Below are positions 53,403 to 62,903 of a DNA stretch of 64,000 bases, piece by piece; position 1 is the stretch's first letter, and each line of letters begins with the position of its first letter. The notes beneath the pieces were generated by a model that was not told the DNA's origin, did no database searches, and saw only the letters and a program-made list of their open reading frames with translations. The DNA comes from Verrucomicrobiales bacterium (GTDB lineage: Bacteria > Verrucomicrobiota > Verrucomicrobiia > Limisphaerales > UBA9464), in contig JAIYBC010000048.1 in the NCBI GenBank assembly GCA_027488845.1, positions 1-64,000 of the forward strand, given 5' to 3'. A program made the translations under genes and the position numbers.

Positions 53403-54461
53403 TCAGGTTCCCGCCGGTTCCTGCTGGGAAATGCAGTGGAATGATCCCAGGCCCCAGATCAACTCCGTGGAATCCAGCCCTTCCACCCGATGGCTGGGGA
53501 AAACCGACTGCAGGATCTCGATCGCACGGCGGTCGTTGGAATGGCGATAGGTCGGGACGACCACCAGGCCGTTGGCGATGTAGAAGTTGGCGTAGCTCGC
53601 GGGCAAACGCTGACCGTCGTGCTCGACCCTTCCAGGCATCGGCAACTCGACCACCCTCAGCGGCCGTCCGTCCTGATCCTGCATCGTTCGCAGGCGCTTG
53701 AGGTTCTCCTGGAGCAGGTCGTGGTTTTCGTCCGAAGGATCCTCCTCGACGACGGTGACCACGGTTTGGGGATCCACGAAACGGGTGAGGTCGTCGACAT
53801 GGCCGTCGGTGTCGTCGCCGACGATGCCGTCGCCCAACCACAGGATGTGGCGGACCCCGAGGTAGGCCTTCAGATGGTCCTCGATCCGTGTCCGATCGAG
53901 GTGGGGATTGCGGTTGGGATTCAGGAGGCAGGCCTCGGTGGTGATCAGGGTACCGGCGCCGTTGACCTCGATCGAGCCGCCTTCCATGACGATACCCGGG
54001 GAATGGAGCGGCAACCGTCGCAGCGCGGCGACATGCTTGGGGACGGCGTCGTCGAGGTCGTACGGCGGGTACTTGTCACCCCAGGCGTTGTAGCCCCAAT
54101 CCACCACCGCGCGTTCGCGGACTCCTCCACGGTCACGGACCAGGAAGATCGGACCATGGTCGCGGCACCACGGTTCGTAGGCGGGGAAATGATGGAAGAA
54201 GACCCGTTCCATCGGGACGTTCCGTTCACGGAGCAGACCCCGGACCCATTCCTCCTTCTCGCCGTTCCAGACGTTGATGTTCACGTCCTCCACCTGGACC
54301 AGAAGCCGGATGAACTCGGCGTACACGTCCGGGACGCCCTCGTATTTGTCGGGGAAGCTGATTCCCTCGGGACGAGGCCAGGTCAGCCAGGTGGAGCGAT
54401 GCGGCTCCCATTCCGCGGGCATGCGGAAACCTAGGGCCGTAGGGGAGTCACTGTGATTCAT
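53403..54461 (-). CDS. Agmatine deiminase/peptidylarginine deiminase family
   Basis: The 352-residue guanidino-group modifying enzyme has the pentein-fold residues: RMPAEWEPHRSTWLTWP, WCRDHGPIFLV, VMEGGSIEVNG, DTDGHVDDLTRF with His221, and catalytic Cys343 in GSFHCISQQ. It would convert agmatine to N-carbamoylputrescine. No other polyamine genes lie close by. Start ATG 54461 gives a family-length protein and lies 83 nt from the next gene. Confidence 0.92.
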   Translation of the reverse strand: MNHSDSPTALGFRMPAEWEPHRSTWLTWPRPEGISFPDKYEGVPDVYAEFIRLLVQVEDVNINVWNGEKEEWVRGLLRERNVPMERVFFHHFPAYEPWCRDHGPIFLVRDRGGVRERAVVDWGYNAWGDKYPPYDLDDAVPKHVAALRRLPLHSPGIVMEGGSIEVNGAGTLITTEACLLNPNRNPHLDRTRIEDHLKAYLGVRHILWLGDGIVGDDTDGHVDDLTRFVDPQTVVTVVEEDPSDENHDLLQENLKRLRTMQDQDGRPLRVVELPMPGRVEHDGQRLPASYANFYIANGLVVVPTYRHSNDRRAIEILQSVFPSHRVEGLDSTELIWGLGSFHCISQQEPAGT

Positions 54462-54544
54462 CCGGCCGCGGAGTGAAGCCGAACGACGGAAGGTTGCAAC
54501 GGTGTTGATGGAGGCCCGGAAAAGACCCTCCCGGAAAAGCCCCT

Positions 54545-55156
54545 TCAGCGGAACAGATCCAACACCCGGGGCACGGTCACGGACGGATCCGAATGCATCC
54601 AAGCCCGCCATCCGCGCGCGGAACCCGCCTCCACGTTCTCCGGTCGGTCATCGAGGTAGAGGAGGTCAGCCCCCCGGAGTCCGGACAGGTTCTCCAGCGC
54701 CGCATAGATCCCCGCATCCGGCTTCATGGACCGGACCTCGAAGGAGAGGATCTCCCCGGTTAAGCCCGCATAGAAGGGATAGGACTCGCGGATGTGCCGG
54801 ATGGCGAAGGCGTTGGTGTTCGAGAACACGTAGGTCGGGATGCCGAGCGCCACCAGTCTTCCATGGAGCGCCACCATCTCGGGAATGGGAGTGAAGATGT
54901 CGCCGAACAGGCGCCCCAATTCCTCGCGGCTCCCGTCGAAACCCGAACGCCCAATCACGGCGTCGAGGAACCCCTGGTCGTCGATCAACCCCGTCTCGTA
55001 ACGGTGCAACAGCGGCGACTGGTCGACCTCGCGGCGAAACTCCTCGGCAGTCAGACGGCACCGTGGCGCCACCCGACGGGCGAGGAGGCCGTAGTCGAAG
55101 TCGAGGAGCACCTTGCCCAGGTCGAAGACCACGGCTTTCGGGGGATTCGGTTTCAT
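54545..55156 (-). CDS. HAD-superfamily hydrolase (YihX-like)
   Basis: The 203-residue phosphatase-type protein has HAD motif I as FDLGKVLLDFD (second acidic residue replaced by Gly, as in the YihX/epoxide-hydrolase-like subfamily), motif II VFSNTN, motif III Lys in RSMKPDAGIY and motif IV YLDDRPENVE. Substrate unknown. Its ATG overlaps the recR stop by 4 nt, so it is the last gene of the dnaX-ybaB-recR operon, an uncommon tail for that cluster. Confidence 0.88.
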   Translation of the reverse strand: MKPNPPKAVVFDLGKVLLDFDYGLLARRVAPRCRLTAEEFRREVDQSPLLHRYETGLIDDQGFLDAVIGRSGFDGSREELGRLFGDIFTPIPEMVALHGRLVALGIPTYVFSNTNAFAIRHIRESYPFYAGLTGEILSFEVRSMKPDAGIYAALENLSGLRGADLLYLDDRPENVEAGSARGWRAWMHSDPSVTVPRVLDLFR

Positions 55157-55755
55157 TGGAATTCCCGCCGTCCTTCCATGGCCCGGCTCAGGGTCAGTTC
55201 GTCGGCATATTCGAGGCCGGCACCCGCGGGCAGGCCTTGCGCCAAGCGGGTGATCCGCACGCCACGTCCGGAGTAGAGGCGCGCGAGATAATGCGTCGTC
55301 GCATCCCCTTCCACGTCGCCGGACAGCGCGAGGATGATTTCCCGGAATCCCTCGGAATCGATCCGCTGGGTCAGGGCCCCGATGCGCAGATCCTCGGGCC
55401 CGACACCATCCAATGGGCTGAGCCGACCTCCGAGGACATGGTAGCGTCCCTTGAACGACCCGGAACGCTCGAACGAGAGCAGATCGGTCGGCCGTTCGAC
55501 GACGCAGACCACCGAGCCGTCACGCCGGGGATCGCCACAGATCCCACAGGGCTGGACCTCGGTCAGGGCGCCGCAGCGCTGGCAGCCCGCCACACGTTCC
55601 CTGGCCACGATCAGGTTCTCGGCGAGGAGACGGACGCCGGAAGCGTCGGCCTGGACGAGATGCAGGGCGAGGCGTTCCGCGGACCGCGGACCGATTCCCG
55701 GCAACCCCTTCAACGCGGCGATCAGGGCGATGACCGGCTGCGGCAGGGTTGTCAT
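55153..55755 (-). CDS. recR: Recombination protein RecR
   Basis: The 200-residue RecFOR-pathway protein has the HhH motif (LKGLPGIGPRSAERLALHL, about 15-33), the C4 zinc module with Cys58, Cys61, Cys70 and Cys73, and a Toprim domain (VVCVVERPTDLLSFERSGSF, YHVLGGRLSPLDGVGPEDL). It loads RecA at gaps. It starts 18 nt after ybaB in the classical dnaX-ybaB-recR order. Confidence 0.96.
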   Translation of the reverse strand: MTTLPQPVIALIAALKGLPGIGPRSAERLALHLVQADASGVRLLAENLIVARERVAGCQRCGALTEVQPCGICGDPRRDGSVVCVVERPTDLLSFERSGSFKGRYHVLGGRLSPLDGVGPEDLRIGALTQRIDSEGFREIILALSGDVEGDATTHYLARLYSGRGVRITRLAQGLPAGAGLEYADELTLSRAMEGRREFQ

Positions 55756-55773
55756 GGAGCGACGCCTGCCACC

Positions 55774-56085
55774 TCAGAACATCCCGGGAAGGCCGAAGCC
55801 CTGGGTCACGGAACCCATCTCCTTGTTCGACAGTTCCCGCGCCTGTGCGATGCCGCTGTTGACCGCGGTCAACACCAGGTCCTCAAGGAAGGCCACGTCG
55901 TCCTTGTTCACCGCGTCCGGAAGGATGCGGATGGACTTCACGTTGCCGTCGCCACTGACGGTCACCTTGACCGCTCCGCCGCCGGAGCTGGTCTCGATGG
56001 TCTTCTGCGCGAGCGAGGCCTGGACGGATTCCATCTGTTGCTGGATCCGCTGGGCCTGCCTCATGAGTTTTCCGACGCTGCTCAT
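55774..56085 (-). CDS. ybaB: Nucleoid-associated protein YbaB/EbfC
   Basis: The 103-residue DNA-binding protein matches the YbaB/EbfC family: MSSVGKLMRQAQRIQQQMESVQ at the N-terminus and LEDLVLTAVNSGIAQARELSNKEMGSVTQG at the C-terminus, ending in LPGMF as many members do. The ATG at 56085 is the family start; a start 37 codons upstream would add an unconserved tract. It is 79 nt after dnaX. Confidence 0.93.
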   Translation of the reverse strand: MSSVGKLMRQAQRIQQQMESVQASLAQKTIETSSGGGAVKVTVSGDGNVKSIRILPDAVNKDDVAFLEDLVLTAVNSGIAQARELSNKEMGSVTQGFGLPGMF

Positions 56086-56164
56086 ATCGTATGGTGTTTC
56101 TCCCGCTTCGAATCGGGGGGAAGGATTAACCGCCCGGAAGCCGGGCGGCAATTGCGGCCGAAGA

Positions 56165-57997
56165 TCATTCTCCAGCCACCGGGTCGGATGCCGCACGCAC
56201 CTCGATGATCCGTCCCTTGAAGACCTCCAGCGCCTGACGCACGAGCGGGTCGTTGAGGAACTCCTCCTTGTTCAAAAGGACCGGCTGCGCGGGACGCGAC
56301 TTCGACTCCGGCGCCTTGGATTCCGGAGACGGTGACCGTGCCGGTTCCCGGGGCGGAGGCGGAGCCGTCGGCGTCAAGGTGATCGCCTCGGCGGACGGGA
56401 TGGCCTCGGACTGGACGAAACGCACCTCGCCCAGGTTCGGACCGAGCGAACGCAGGACCGCCTTCAAGGTCCCCTGGTTGCGCGGGGTGTCGACGTAGAC
56501 GTCGGCCGGATGCGAGACGGTCAGCACACCGCGGGAAAGCTGCGTGGGGAGACAGGATTGGAGCGAGGAACGCAGCAGCGACTCGTTCGCGGGGATTCCG
56601 GCGAGCAGGGCCTTCCAGACGGAATCGATGTCCTCCGGGACAGGAACGGCCCGAGGCGTCTCCGCAGTCGTCGGGGATGCCGCCGGCGCCGGTGTCACGG
56701 GCGGGACGGAAGGTGCGGGTGCGGCCCGTTGTGGAACCTCGGCCGGCGGCTGCGTTGCAGCGACGGGGGGCGGTGTGGCGACCACGGTCGGCGCGGCAGG
56801 ATCCAACGGCACCCGGGGCTGGACCGCGGCGACCGCGGTGGCCTGGGGCGCGGGCGACTGCTCGCGGAGGGCCTTGAGCTGACGCAACACGCCATCGAGC
56901 GGGATCGCCTCACGGGCCTGGGAAGCCTTGAGCAGGGTCACCTCGAGGAAGATGCGCCGGGAAGCCACGTCCCGCAGACGCCCCTCGGCGGAACTCAACA
57001 CCTCCATCACCCGCGTCAACGCCTCGGCGTCCACGAGCCCCGCCTGCGTCTTGAGCGCCGCCAGCTCGGTCTCACTCGCCTCGACCAACCCGGTGTTGCC
57101 GCGGTCGATCACCAGCAGGAGCAGGTTCCTGAAGTGATGCAGGAGATCGGACAAAAGGCGGCCGAGGTCCTTGCCGGACTTCGCCAACCGGTCGAGTTGG
57201 CCGAGGATCCCCGCGGCGTCGGAGCGGAGTATCGCGGCGGACAACTCGAGGAGATGCGCCTGGGCGGCGAGGCCGAACATCGAAAGGACATCCGCCTCGA
57301 CCACCTTGCCGCCGCAGAAGCTGATGAGCTGGTCGAGCGTCGATTCCGCGTCGCGCATCCCGCCGTCCGAACCCCGCGCGATCGCATGCAGCGCCGCCTC
57401 GTCGATCTCCACCTTCTCCTCCCCGGCGATCCAGGCGAGATGCTTGACGATCAAAGCCGATGGAATCCGCCGGAGATCAAACCGTTGGCAACGGCTGAGG
57501 ATCGTCGGCAGCACCTTCTCCGGATCGGTCGTGGCGAAGAGGAACTTCACGTGGGCCGGCGGCTCCTCCAGCGTCTTCAACAGGGCGTTGAAGGCGGCCG
57601 TCGACAGCATGTGGACCTCGTCGATGATGTAGATCTTGTATCGCCCCGTGGCCGGCGCGAAGCGGGCGGTGTCACGAAGCTCCCGGACCTGGTCCACGCC
57701 GTTGTTGGACGCACCGTCGATCTCGAGCACGTCCAGGGAACGGCCTTCGGTGATCTCGCGTACCCGCGGATCCGACTCGTCGAACTCGGCGGAAGGTCCG
57801 CCCGTGCAGTTCAGGGCCTTGGCGAAGATGCGGGCCAGCGTGGTCTTGCCGGTGCCACGCGGCCCGCAGAAGAGGTAGCCGTGGGCGATGCGGCCCGCAC
57901 GGATGGCGTTGGCCAGCGTCGTGGTGACGTGCTCCTGCCCGACCACGTCCTCGAACCGCTGTGGACGGTATTTGCGTGCGATGACCTGATAGCTCAC
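56165..57997 (-). CDS. dnaX: DNA polymerase III subunit gamma/tau
   Basis: The 610-residue clamp-loader subunit has Walker A GPRGTGKTT (about 45-53), DEVH-type Walker B (IIDEVHML), sensor sequences (TLEEPPAHVKFLFATTDPEKV, ILSRC) and domains II-III, then a Pro/Ala-rich tail as in tau. The zinc module usually found after Walker A is absent: after ALNC the next part reads TGGPSAEFDESDPRVREIT without a CxxC pair. No slippery sequence for programmed frameshifting is evident in the tail. It is the first gene of the recombination operon. Confidence 0.95.
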   Translation of the reverse strand: MSYQVIARKYRPQRFEDVVGQEHVTTTLANAIRAGRIAHGYLFCGPRGTGKTTLARIFAKALNCTGGPSAEFDESDPRVREITEGRSLDVLEIDGASNNGVDQVRELRDTARFAPATGRYKIYIIDEVHMLSTAAFNALLKTLEEPPAHVKFLFATTDPEKVLPTILSRCQRFDLRRIPSALIVKHLAWIAGEEKVEIDEAALHAIARGSDGGMRDAESTLDQLISFCGGKVVEADVLSMFGLAAQAHLLELSAAILRSDAAGILGQLDRLAKSGKDLGRLLSDLLHHFRNLLLLVIDRGNTGLVEASETELAALKTQAGLVDAEALTRVMEVLSSAEGRLRDVASRRIFLEVTLLKASQAREAIPLDGVLRQLKALREQSPAPQATAVAAVQPRVPLDPAAPTVVATPPPVAATQPPAEVPQRAAPAPSVPPVTPAPAASPTTAETPRAVPVPEDIDSVWKALLAGIPANESLLRSSLQSCLPTQLSRGVLTVSHPADVYVDTPRNQGTLKAVLRSLGPNLGEVRFVQSEAIPSAEAITLTPTAPPPPREPARSPSPESKAPESKSRPAQPVLLNKEEFLNDPLVRQALEVFKGRIIEVRAASDPVAGE

Positions 57998-58064
57998 GAG
58001 ACCCGGCGATTGGACTCCAATTCGGACGGCGTGAACAGCAAACAGAACCCGAAAGACGTCGGCC

Positions 58065-58871
58065 CTAGACCGCGTAGCGGCGCAGGTACTTCAGGGCCAC
58101 CTCAAGGTCCGCAGGCCAAGGAGCCGTGATCTCCACCGGATGCCCACCCACGGGATGGGTCACCGTGAGCTTCCAGGCGTGCAATGCCAACGAAGGGGTC
58201 AGAGGGCGTTCCTCGGCCCCTTCCTTGAGACGGTAGGAACGCTTCAGCGACGAAAGGAAAAGCTGCTGACCGTCGCCGTAGTCGTCATCGGCGTAGATGG
58301 GGAAACCCGCCGCCTTCAGGTGGACCCGGATCTGATGGGTCCGTCCGGTCACCGGACGGCATTCCAGGAGTGAAACCCCTTGGAAGCGTTCCAGGACGCG
58401 GAAGCGCGTGAGGCTCTGCTTGCCCTCCTTGGACCAACGCATCAGACCGGGAACCCGTTCGTCGGGCTTCAGCTTGAGGTCGACCTCGAAGGACTCCGTC
58501 TCTGGAACACCCTGGACCAGGGCGACGTAGACCTTCTCCGGATGGGTGGTGCCGAACTGGTTGGCCAAGGAGACCAAGGTCGGTTTGTCCTTCGCGAGGA
58601 GGATCACTCCGCTGGTCTCGAAATCCAGTCGGTGGGCGTTCGCAAGGTAGTCCAAGCCCCGCGCCGCAACCCAGGGTGCCTTCCGCTCCACATCCCGATG
58701 AAGCAGCTTCATCAGGTTCGGCCGCTCACGGTCGTAGCGGTCCGGAGAAGTGAGGAGGCCTGCCGGCTTGTTCAGCGCCAGCAGGTTGGCGTCCTCGAAG
58801 ACGACCGGGACCGGCCAGAACTCCCCGGTGGCCGGGGAGGACAGCTTGACGACCGGTCCCGAGGACTTCAT
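58065..58871 (-). CDS. RluA-type pseudouridine synthase
   Basis: The 268-residue enzyme has the RluA motif NAHRLDFETSGVILLAKDK with catalytic Asp83, FGTTHPEKVYVALVQG, and GRTHQIRVHLKAAGFPI. The target could be 23S rRNA or tRNA; no S4 domain is seen at the N-terminus. Its ATG overlaps the stop of the chaperone-like gene (ATGA), so the two form a coupled pair. Confidence 0.92.
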   Translation of the reverse strand: MKSSGPVVKLSSPATGEFWPVPVVFEDANLLALNKPAGLLTSPDRYDRERPNLMKLLHRDVERKAPWVAARGLDYLANAHRLDFETSGVILLAKDKPTLVSLANQFGTTHPEKVYVALVQGVPETESFEVDLKLKPDERVPGLMRWSKEGKQSLTRFRVLERFQGVSLLECRPVTGRTHQIRVHLKAAGFPIYADDDYGDGQQLFLSSLKRSYRLKEGAEERPLTPSLALHAWKLTVTHPVGGHPVEITAPWPADLEVALKYLRRYAV

Positions 58872-60517
58872 GGAACCGGACTTCCAGCAGCCGCCTTGGC
58901 GGCGGCGGCGAGCCCGGCCTTCTGGAACTCCGTGCCGAACCAGTTCTGGAAGGCCGCCATCCGACGCTGCTGTCTGGACTCCGCCAATGCCGCCGGCAGA
59001 CCGGCCTTGATCGCGGCCTCGGACACCGGACGCTTTTCCTTCAGATACAGGACGAAACCACCGTCGGCGGTCTCCGTGTAGCGCCCCACCTCGTTGGTCT
59101 TCAGGACGAACGCGGCGTTCTTGAGCGAATAGAGGTTCAGGCGGGCGTCGAGGCCGGGCACGGACTGCGAGGCGATGGAGAACGGCGGCAGCTCCGCATG
59201 GGTCACCCGCTGGGCGGCGGCGACCTCGGAGAAAGTCTTGCCGGAACCAACCCCGGCCGCAGCGGCGGCCTGGAACTTCTCACCCGCCTCGCGGGCCGAG
59301 GTCCGGGCGCGGTCTTGCTTGAAGTCGCGGCTGACGCGTTCACGGACGGACTCAAAGGAGGGGATCTCCGGGGGCAGTTTCGCCTGCAGAAGAGGGATGG
59401 CCACGTAGGAGGTGCCGTCGAGCGGTTCCGTGTACGGGGTCTCCGCGTCCAGGGCGGCCACGCGCTGTGGGAGCTGGGTCAGCTCCTCCAGCCCGACGAT
59501 CCGCTCACCGACTCGGAAGGGAGGCGTGCTCCGCACGGGCACACCGAGCTTCTGGGCCGTGGCCGCAAAGGCTGCGGGGTTCACGTTGGTCAGCTTGCCC
59601 AGTTCGTCGTTGAAGACGGAGGCGGCCCGGCGTGCGAGGACAAGGGCTCCCTGCTCCGCGGTCTCCTCCTGGAGCTTCACGAAGGCGGCTTCCTTCGACA
59701 TCACCTTGTCCTGCTCGTCGCGGAAGGCATCCGCGCCGCGCTGGGTGTAGTACTGCTCGAAACGGTTGGTGAAGGTCGAGTCCTTGGCGATTTCCGACTT
59801 GGCCTCGGCCAGGTAGTTCGTCGCGTCGTAGCGGACATACATCAGCACCGACCGCTCAGGAATGCGGTAGGACGCGATGCGGTTGCTGTAGAACTGGGTC
59901 AACTCCTCCGGCTTGGACGTGATCGAGGAAAGGAGGTTCGAGACGCTGAAAAGGGCGACGGACGTGACGTACTGCTCGTTCTCGCGGCTGAACTCGGCTT
60001 GGGCTTCGCGGGGTGTCACCAGACGGGAAGAGGCCCCGACCACCTCGACGAGGTGTTGGATGGCCACCTGTTGGCGGACGTAGTCGATGAACGCCGCCTC
60101 AGGAACACGGGTGCGCTGCTGGAGGTTCTGGATCAGGGCGTCGTAGTTGAAGGCGCCGGTCGAAGGATCCTTGAAGGTCTCGCGGATGTACGCTCCGACG
60201 GCTTCATCGCTCACCTGGATTCCCATCTCACGGATCTTGGACTGCAGGAGCAGGTACTCCTGGACCTGCCGATCGCGATCCACACCCGTACGGCCTTGGT
60301 TGCCACGCATGCGATCGTCCACCTCGACGGCATTCAACGCCTTGAGGTACTGGTCCCGCGTGACGGGACGACCGTAGAGGCGCCCGAAATCGCTCCCCGT
60401 GGAACTGAAGACGGACCGGCCTGGAGTGGCATCGGACCAGATGACGAAGCTGAGGATCACCGCGACCACGATGACGCCCCAAAGCCATTTCGAATGTTTA
60501 CGGATGGTACCGATCAT
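58868..60517 (-). CDS. PpiD/SurA-like membrane-anchored periplasmic chaperone
   Basis: The 549-residue protein has a short cytoplasmic N-terminus, one membrane anchor (about 11-28, WLWGVIVVAVILSFVIW) and a SurA-type N-terminal chaperone region (RLYGRPVTRDQYLKALN, VQEYLLLQSKIREMGIQVSDEAV, AFNYDALIQNLQQRTRVPEAAFIDYVRQQ, about 45-150). The middle and C-terminus (about 170-530) fit the PpiD layout, but a canonical parvulin GGDLGW motif is not seen, so isomerase activity is doubtful. The likely job is folding outer-membrane or secreted proteins. The ATG at 60517 is chosen over an upstream in-frame start. Confidence 0.82.
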   Translation of the reverse strand: MIGTIRKHSKWLWGVIVVAVILSFVIWSDATPGRSVFSSTGSDFGRLYGRPVTRDQYLKALNAVEVDDRMRGNQGRTGVDRDRQVQEYLLLQSKIREMGIQVSDEAVGAYIRETFKDPSTGAFNYDALIQNLQQRTRVPEAAFIDYVRQQVAIQHLVEVVGASSRLVTPREAQAEFSRENEQYVTSVALFSVSNLLSSITSKPEELTQFYSNRIASYRIPERSVLMYVRYDATNYLAEAKSEIAKDSTFTNRFEQYYTQRGADAFRDEQDKVMSKEAAFVKLQEETAEQGALVLARRAASVFNDELGKLTNVNPAAFAATAQKLGVPVRSTPPFRVGERIVGLEELTQLPQRVAALDAETPYTEPLDGTSYVAIPLLQAKLPPEIPSFESVRERVSRDFKQDRARTSAREAGEKFQAAAAAGVGSGKTFSEVAAAQRVTHAELPPFSIASQSVPGLDARLNLYSLKNAAFVLKTNEVGRYTETADGGFVLYLKEKRPVSEAAIKAGLPAALAESRQQRRMAAFQNWFGTEFQKAGLAAAAKAAAGSPVP

Positions 60518-60741
60518 AACGATTTGCCGATTCCTGCGAAGCGCGGGACCGTAAGCGGCGGGTTCAAGAACGGTCAAACGCTAAAGCCGGGAAGAAGGCG
60601 AAGAGTCGGGACGTAGAAGCTTTGGTGGAATGGCCGAGACGACTTGGAGCCTATGTCCGAAACGGCAGTCGACGGATGTCGACGATACCGATCTGGTACC
60701 GCGGGCGCATGGGAAACCCGGCATTCTGCACCTTGGCAGAT

Positions 60742-62301
60742 CTATTTCGCGTACTCCACGCAGCGGGTCTCCCGGATCACGGTGATCCGGATCTGACCCG
60801 GATAGAGAAGCTGATCCTCGATCTTCCGGGCGATGTCACGGGCGAGGCGGATCGATTCGCGGTCGTCGACCACTTCGGGCTTCACCACGACGCGGAGTTC
60901 CCTTCCGGCTTGGATGGCGAACGCGCGCTCGACGCCGTCGAAGTCCAAGGCGATGCGCTCGAGGTTCTCGAGGCGTTGGAGATAGGTGGTCATCCCCTCG
61001 CTACGGGATCCCGGACGGGAGGCGCTGATGGCATCGGCGGCGGCGACGAGGATGCCGAAGAGGGTTTCATGGGGCACTTCGTCGTGGTGCGAGGCCACGG
61101 CGTTGACGATGACCGGCGATTCCCCGAGACGCTTCAGGAAGTCGGCGCCCACGATCGCGTGCGGGCCTTCGATCTCGTGGGACATGGCCTTGCCGATGTC
61201 GTGCAACAGCCCTGACCGACGGGCCAAGGCGGTGTCTTCGCCGAGTTCGGCGGCCATCAACCCGGCCAGGTGCGCGACCTCGATGGAGTGGTCGAGCACG
61301 TTCTGGGAATAGCTGTGGCGGAAGTGGAGACGTCCCAGCATCCGAGCCACCTCGGGATTCATGGGAGGCTGGCCCGCCTTGTAGATGGCCTCCTCGCCCT
61401 TGCGGAGGATGAATCCCTCCATCTCCTGGTCCACCGCCGCCACCACCTCCTCGATCCGGGTCGGGTGGATCCGTCCGTCGAGGATGAGGCGTTCCATGGA
61501 TTGACGGGCGATCTCCCGACGCACCGGATCGAATCCGGAAAGAACGACGGCATTGGGCGTGTCGTCGACGAGCACCGTGATGCCGGTGGCGTTTTCGAAG
61601 GCCCGGATGTTCCGACCGTCCCGGCCGATGATGCGGCCCTTCATCTCGTCGCCGGTCAGGGCCACGGTCGCCGTGCTGGTCTCGAAGGTGTGCTTCCCGG
61701 CATAACGCTGGATCGCCGTGGCGATGATCCGTCGGGATTGGTCCTCGGCCCCGTTGCGGGCCTTTTCGAGGATATGGCGGGTCAGGTTGACGGCGTCGGT
61801 GGCCGCCTCCTGTTCAACCTCCTTCAAGAGGAGCGTCCGAGCCTCGACCGCATTCAGGTGGGAGATCCGCTCCAACTGGGAACGGCGTTCCTCGGTCAAC
61901 CGTCGCACCTCTTCCCGTTCGCGATCCAGCGTGGTCCGGGCGGTGTCGACGGACTCCTGACGAACCTTGAGTTCGCCTTCCAAGGTGGCCAGTCGGTCCA
62001 TTTGCCGACCCACCGTGGCCTCCCGTTCCGCGACACGGCCTTCCGACGCCAAGAGGCGTTGCCGGGAGGACTCGAGGTCGCGGTCCTGTTCGGCGCGCCA
62101 GCGGGACGCCTCCTCCTGCGCGGTCAACCGGGCCTGCACCCGGGCGGATTCGGCCTCGCGACGGACCTGCTCGGTCAATTCGCGTTCGCGTACGGAAAGC
62201 TCCGCACGGAGGGCCTGTTCCTTCACCCGGAAAAAGGCGTAGGCGACCCCGGCTCCGACCGCTGCAAAGGCGGCCGACAGCAACCAAGCTTCAGATGGCA
62301 T
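60742..62301 (-). CDS. rny: Ribonuclease Y
   Basis: The 519-residue RNase has an N-terminal membrane anchor (about 4-24), a long coiled coil (about 25-175), a KH domain (MKGRIIGRDGRNIRAFENATGITV) and an HD domain with the LLHDIGKA metal motif and ASHHDE. It begins mRNA decay at the membrane. Both RNase Y and RNase G are therefore encoded in this window. It starts 4 nt after the ygfA-type gene. Confidence 0.95.
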   Translation of the reverse strand: MPSEAWLLSAAFAAVGAGVAYAFFRVKEQALRAELSVRERELTEQVRREAESARVQARLTAQEEASRWRAEQDRDLESSRQRLLASEGRVAEREATVGRQMDRLATLEGELKVRQESVDTARTTLDREREEVRRLTEERRSQLERISHLNAVEARTLLLKEVEQEAATDAVNLTRHILEKARNGAEDQSRRIIATAIQRYAGKHTFETSTATVALTGDEMKGRIIGRDGRNIRAFENATGITVLVDDTPNAVVLSGFDPVRREIARQSMERLILDGRIHPTRIEEVVAAVDQEMEGFILRKGEEAIYKAGQPPMNPEVARMLGRLHFRHSYSQNVLDHSIEVAHLAGLMAAELGEDTALARRSGLLHDIGKAMSHEIEGPHAIVGADFLKRLGESPVIVNAVASHHDEVPHETLFGILVAAADAISASRPGSRSEGMTTYLQRLENLERIALDFDGVERAFAIQAGRELRVVVKPEVVDDRESIRLARDIARKIEDQLLYPGQIRITVIRETRCVEYAK

Positions 62302-62305
62302 TCAT

Positions 62306-62899
62306 TCAACCCGCGCCGTCCCTCATTGCGGAGGTAGGCGACAGGACCCGTTGCATTTTCACGTCGTGGGCGGCCACCGGGATCTTCTCCAACACTTGGA
62401 AGTCGAAGCAGACCCCGCAGGCCGTTCCACGGAAGGAGGCCAAGAGCCGGTCGTAGAAACCACGACCACGACCCAAGCGCGCTCCAACAAGGGTGAACGC
62501 TACGCCCGGGACCAACGCCAAGTCCAGCGACTCCGGGACGATCCGGGGACAGTCCGGGGAAGGCTCCCGCAGCCCGAAGCGTCCCAAAACGAAATCCCCT
62601 TCCCCACAAACCTCTCGGAAGCAGTAGCTTTCATTGTCCGGATCCCATCCGGGAAAGGCCGCCCTCCGTCCGGTCCTCAAGGCCTCGGCAAAAAGGGGGC
62701 GGATATCGGGCTCGTCGCCCCGAGGATCGAAAAGCGCCACCGAACGGGCTTCCCGCCACGCGGGAAGGAGCAGGACCTGGGCGCACACCACCGCGGATTG
62801 CCGAGCCCTTTCGACCGGGTCCAAGGCTGCCCAATGCGATTTCAGCTCCTGGCGCAGCTGCGCCTTGGATTGGGCCACCCGATCGGCATCGCCTTCCAT
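62306..62899 (-). CDS. 5-formyltetrahydrofolate cyclo-ligase
   Basis: The 197-residue enzyme regenerates 5,10-methenyl-THF from 5-formyl-THF using ATP. The family segments are VALFDPRGDEPDIRPL, RRAAFPGWDPDNESYCFREV, LDLALVPGVAFTLVGARLGRGRGFYDRLLA (the GxGxGxYDR loop) and CGVCFDFQVLEKIPVAAHD. It stands 4 nt from rny and 4 nt from the permease gene, so the three may be one operon. The 6S RNA gene often found beside ygfA in other bacteria does not fit into these gaps. Confidence 0.93.
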   Translation of the reverse strand: MEGDADRVAQSKAQLRQELKSHWAALDPVERARQSAVVCAQVLLLPAWREARSVALFDPRGDEPDIRPLFAEALRTGRRAAFPGWDPDNESYCFREVCGEGDFVLGRFGLREPSPDCPRIVPESLDLALVPGVAFTLVGARLGRGRGFYDRLLASFRGTACGVCFDFQVLEKIPVAAHDVKMQRVLSPTSAMRDGAG

Positions 62900-62903
62900 G
62901 GAC

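Noticed and set aside
56165-57000. Programmed frameshift in dnaX giving a gamma form
   Set aside because: No A-rich slippery heptamer with downstream hairpin was seen in the tail-coding part.
60618-60741. tRNA-like stretch (ggtggaatggccgaga) downstream of rny
   Set aside because: It resembles a tRNA-Leu D-arm by a few bases only; no acceptor stem or T-loop (GGTTCGAA) can be placed.
62300-62310. 6S RNA gene between ygfA-type gene and rny
   Set aside because: Only 4 nt separate the two genes, so a 6S RNA cannot fit.
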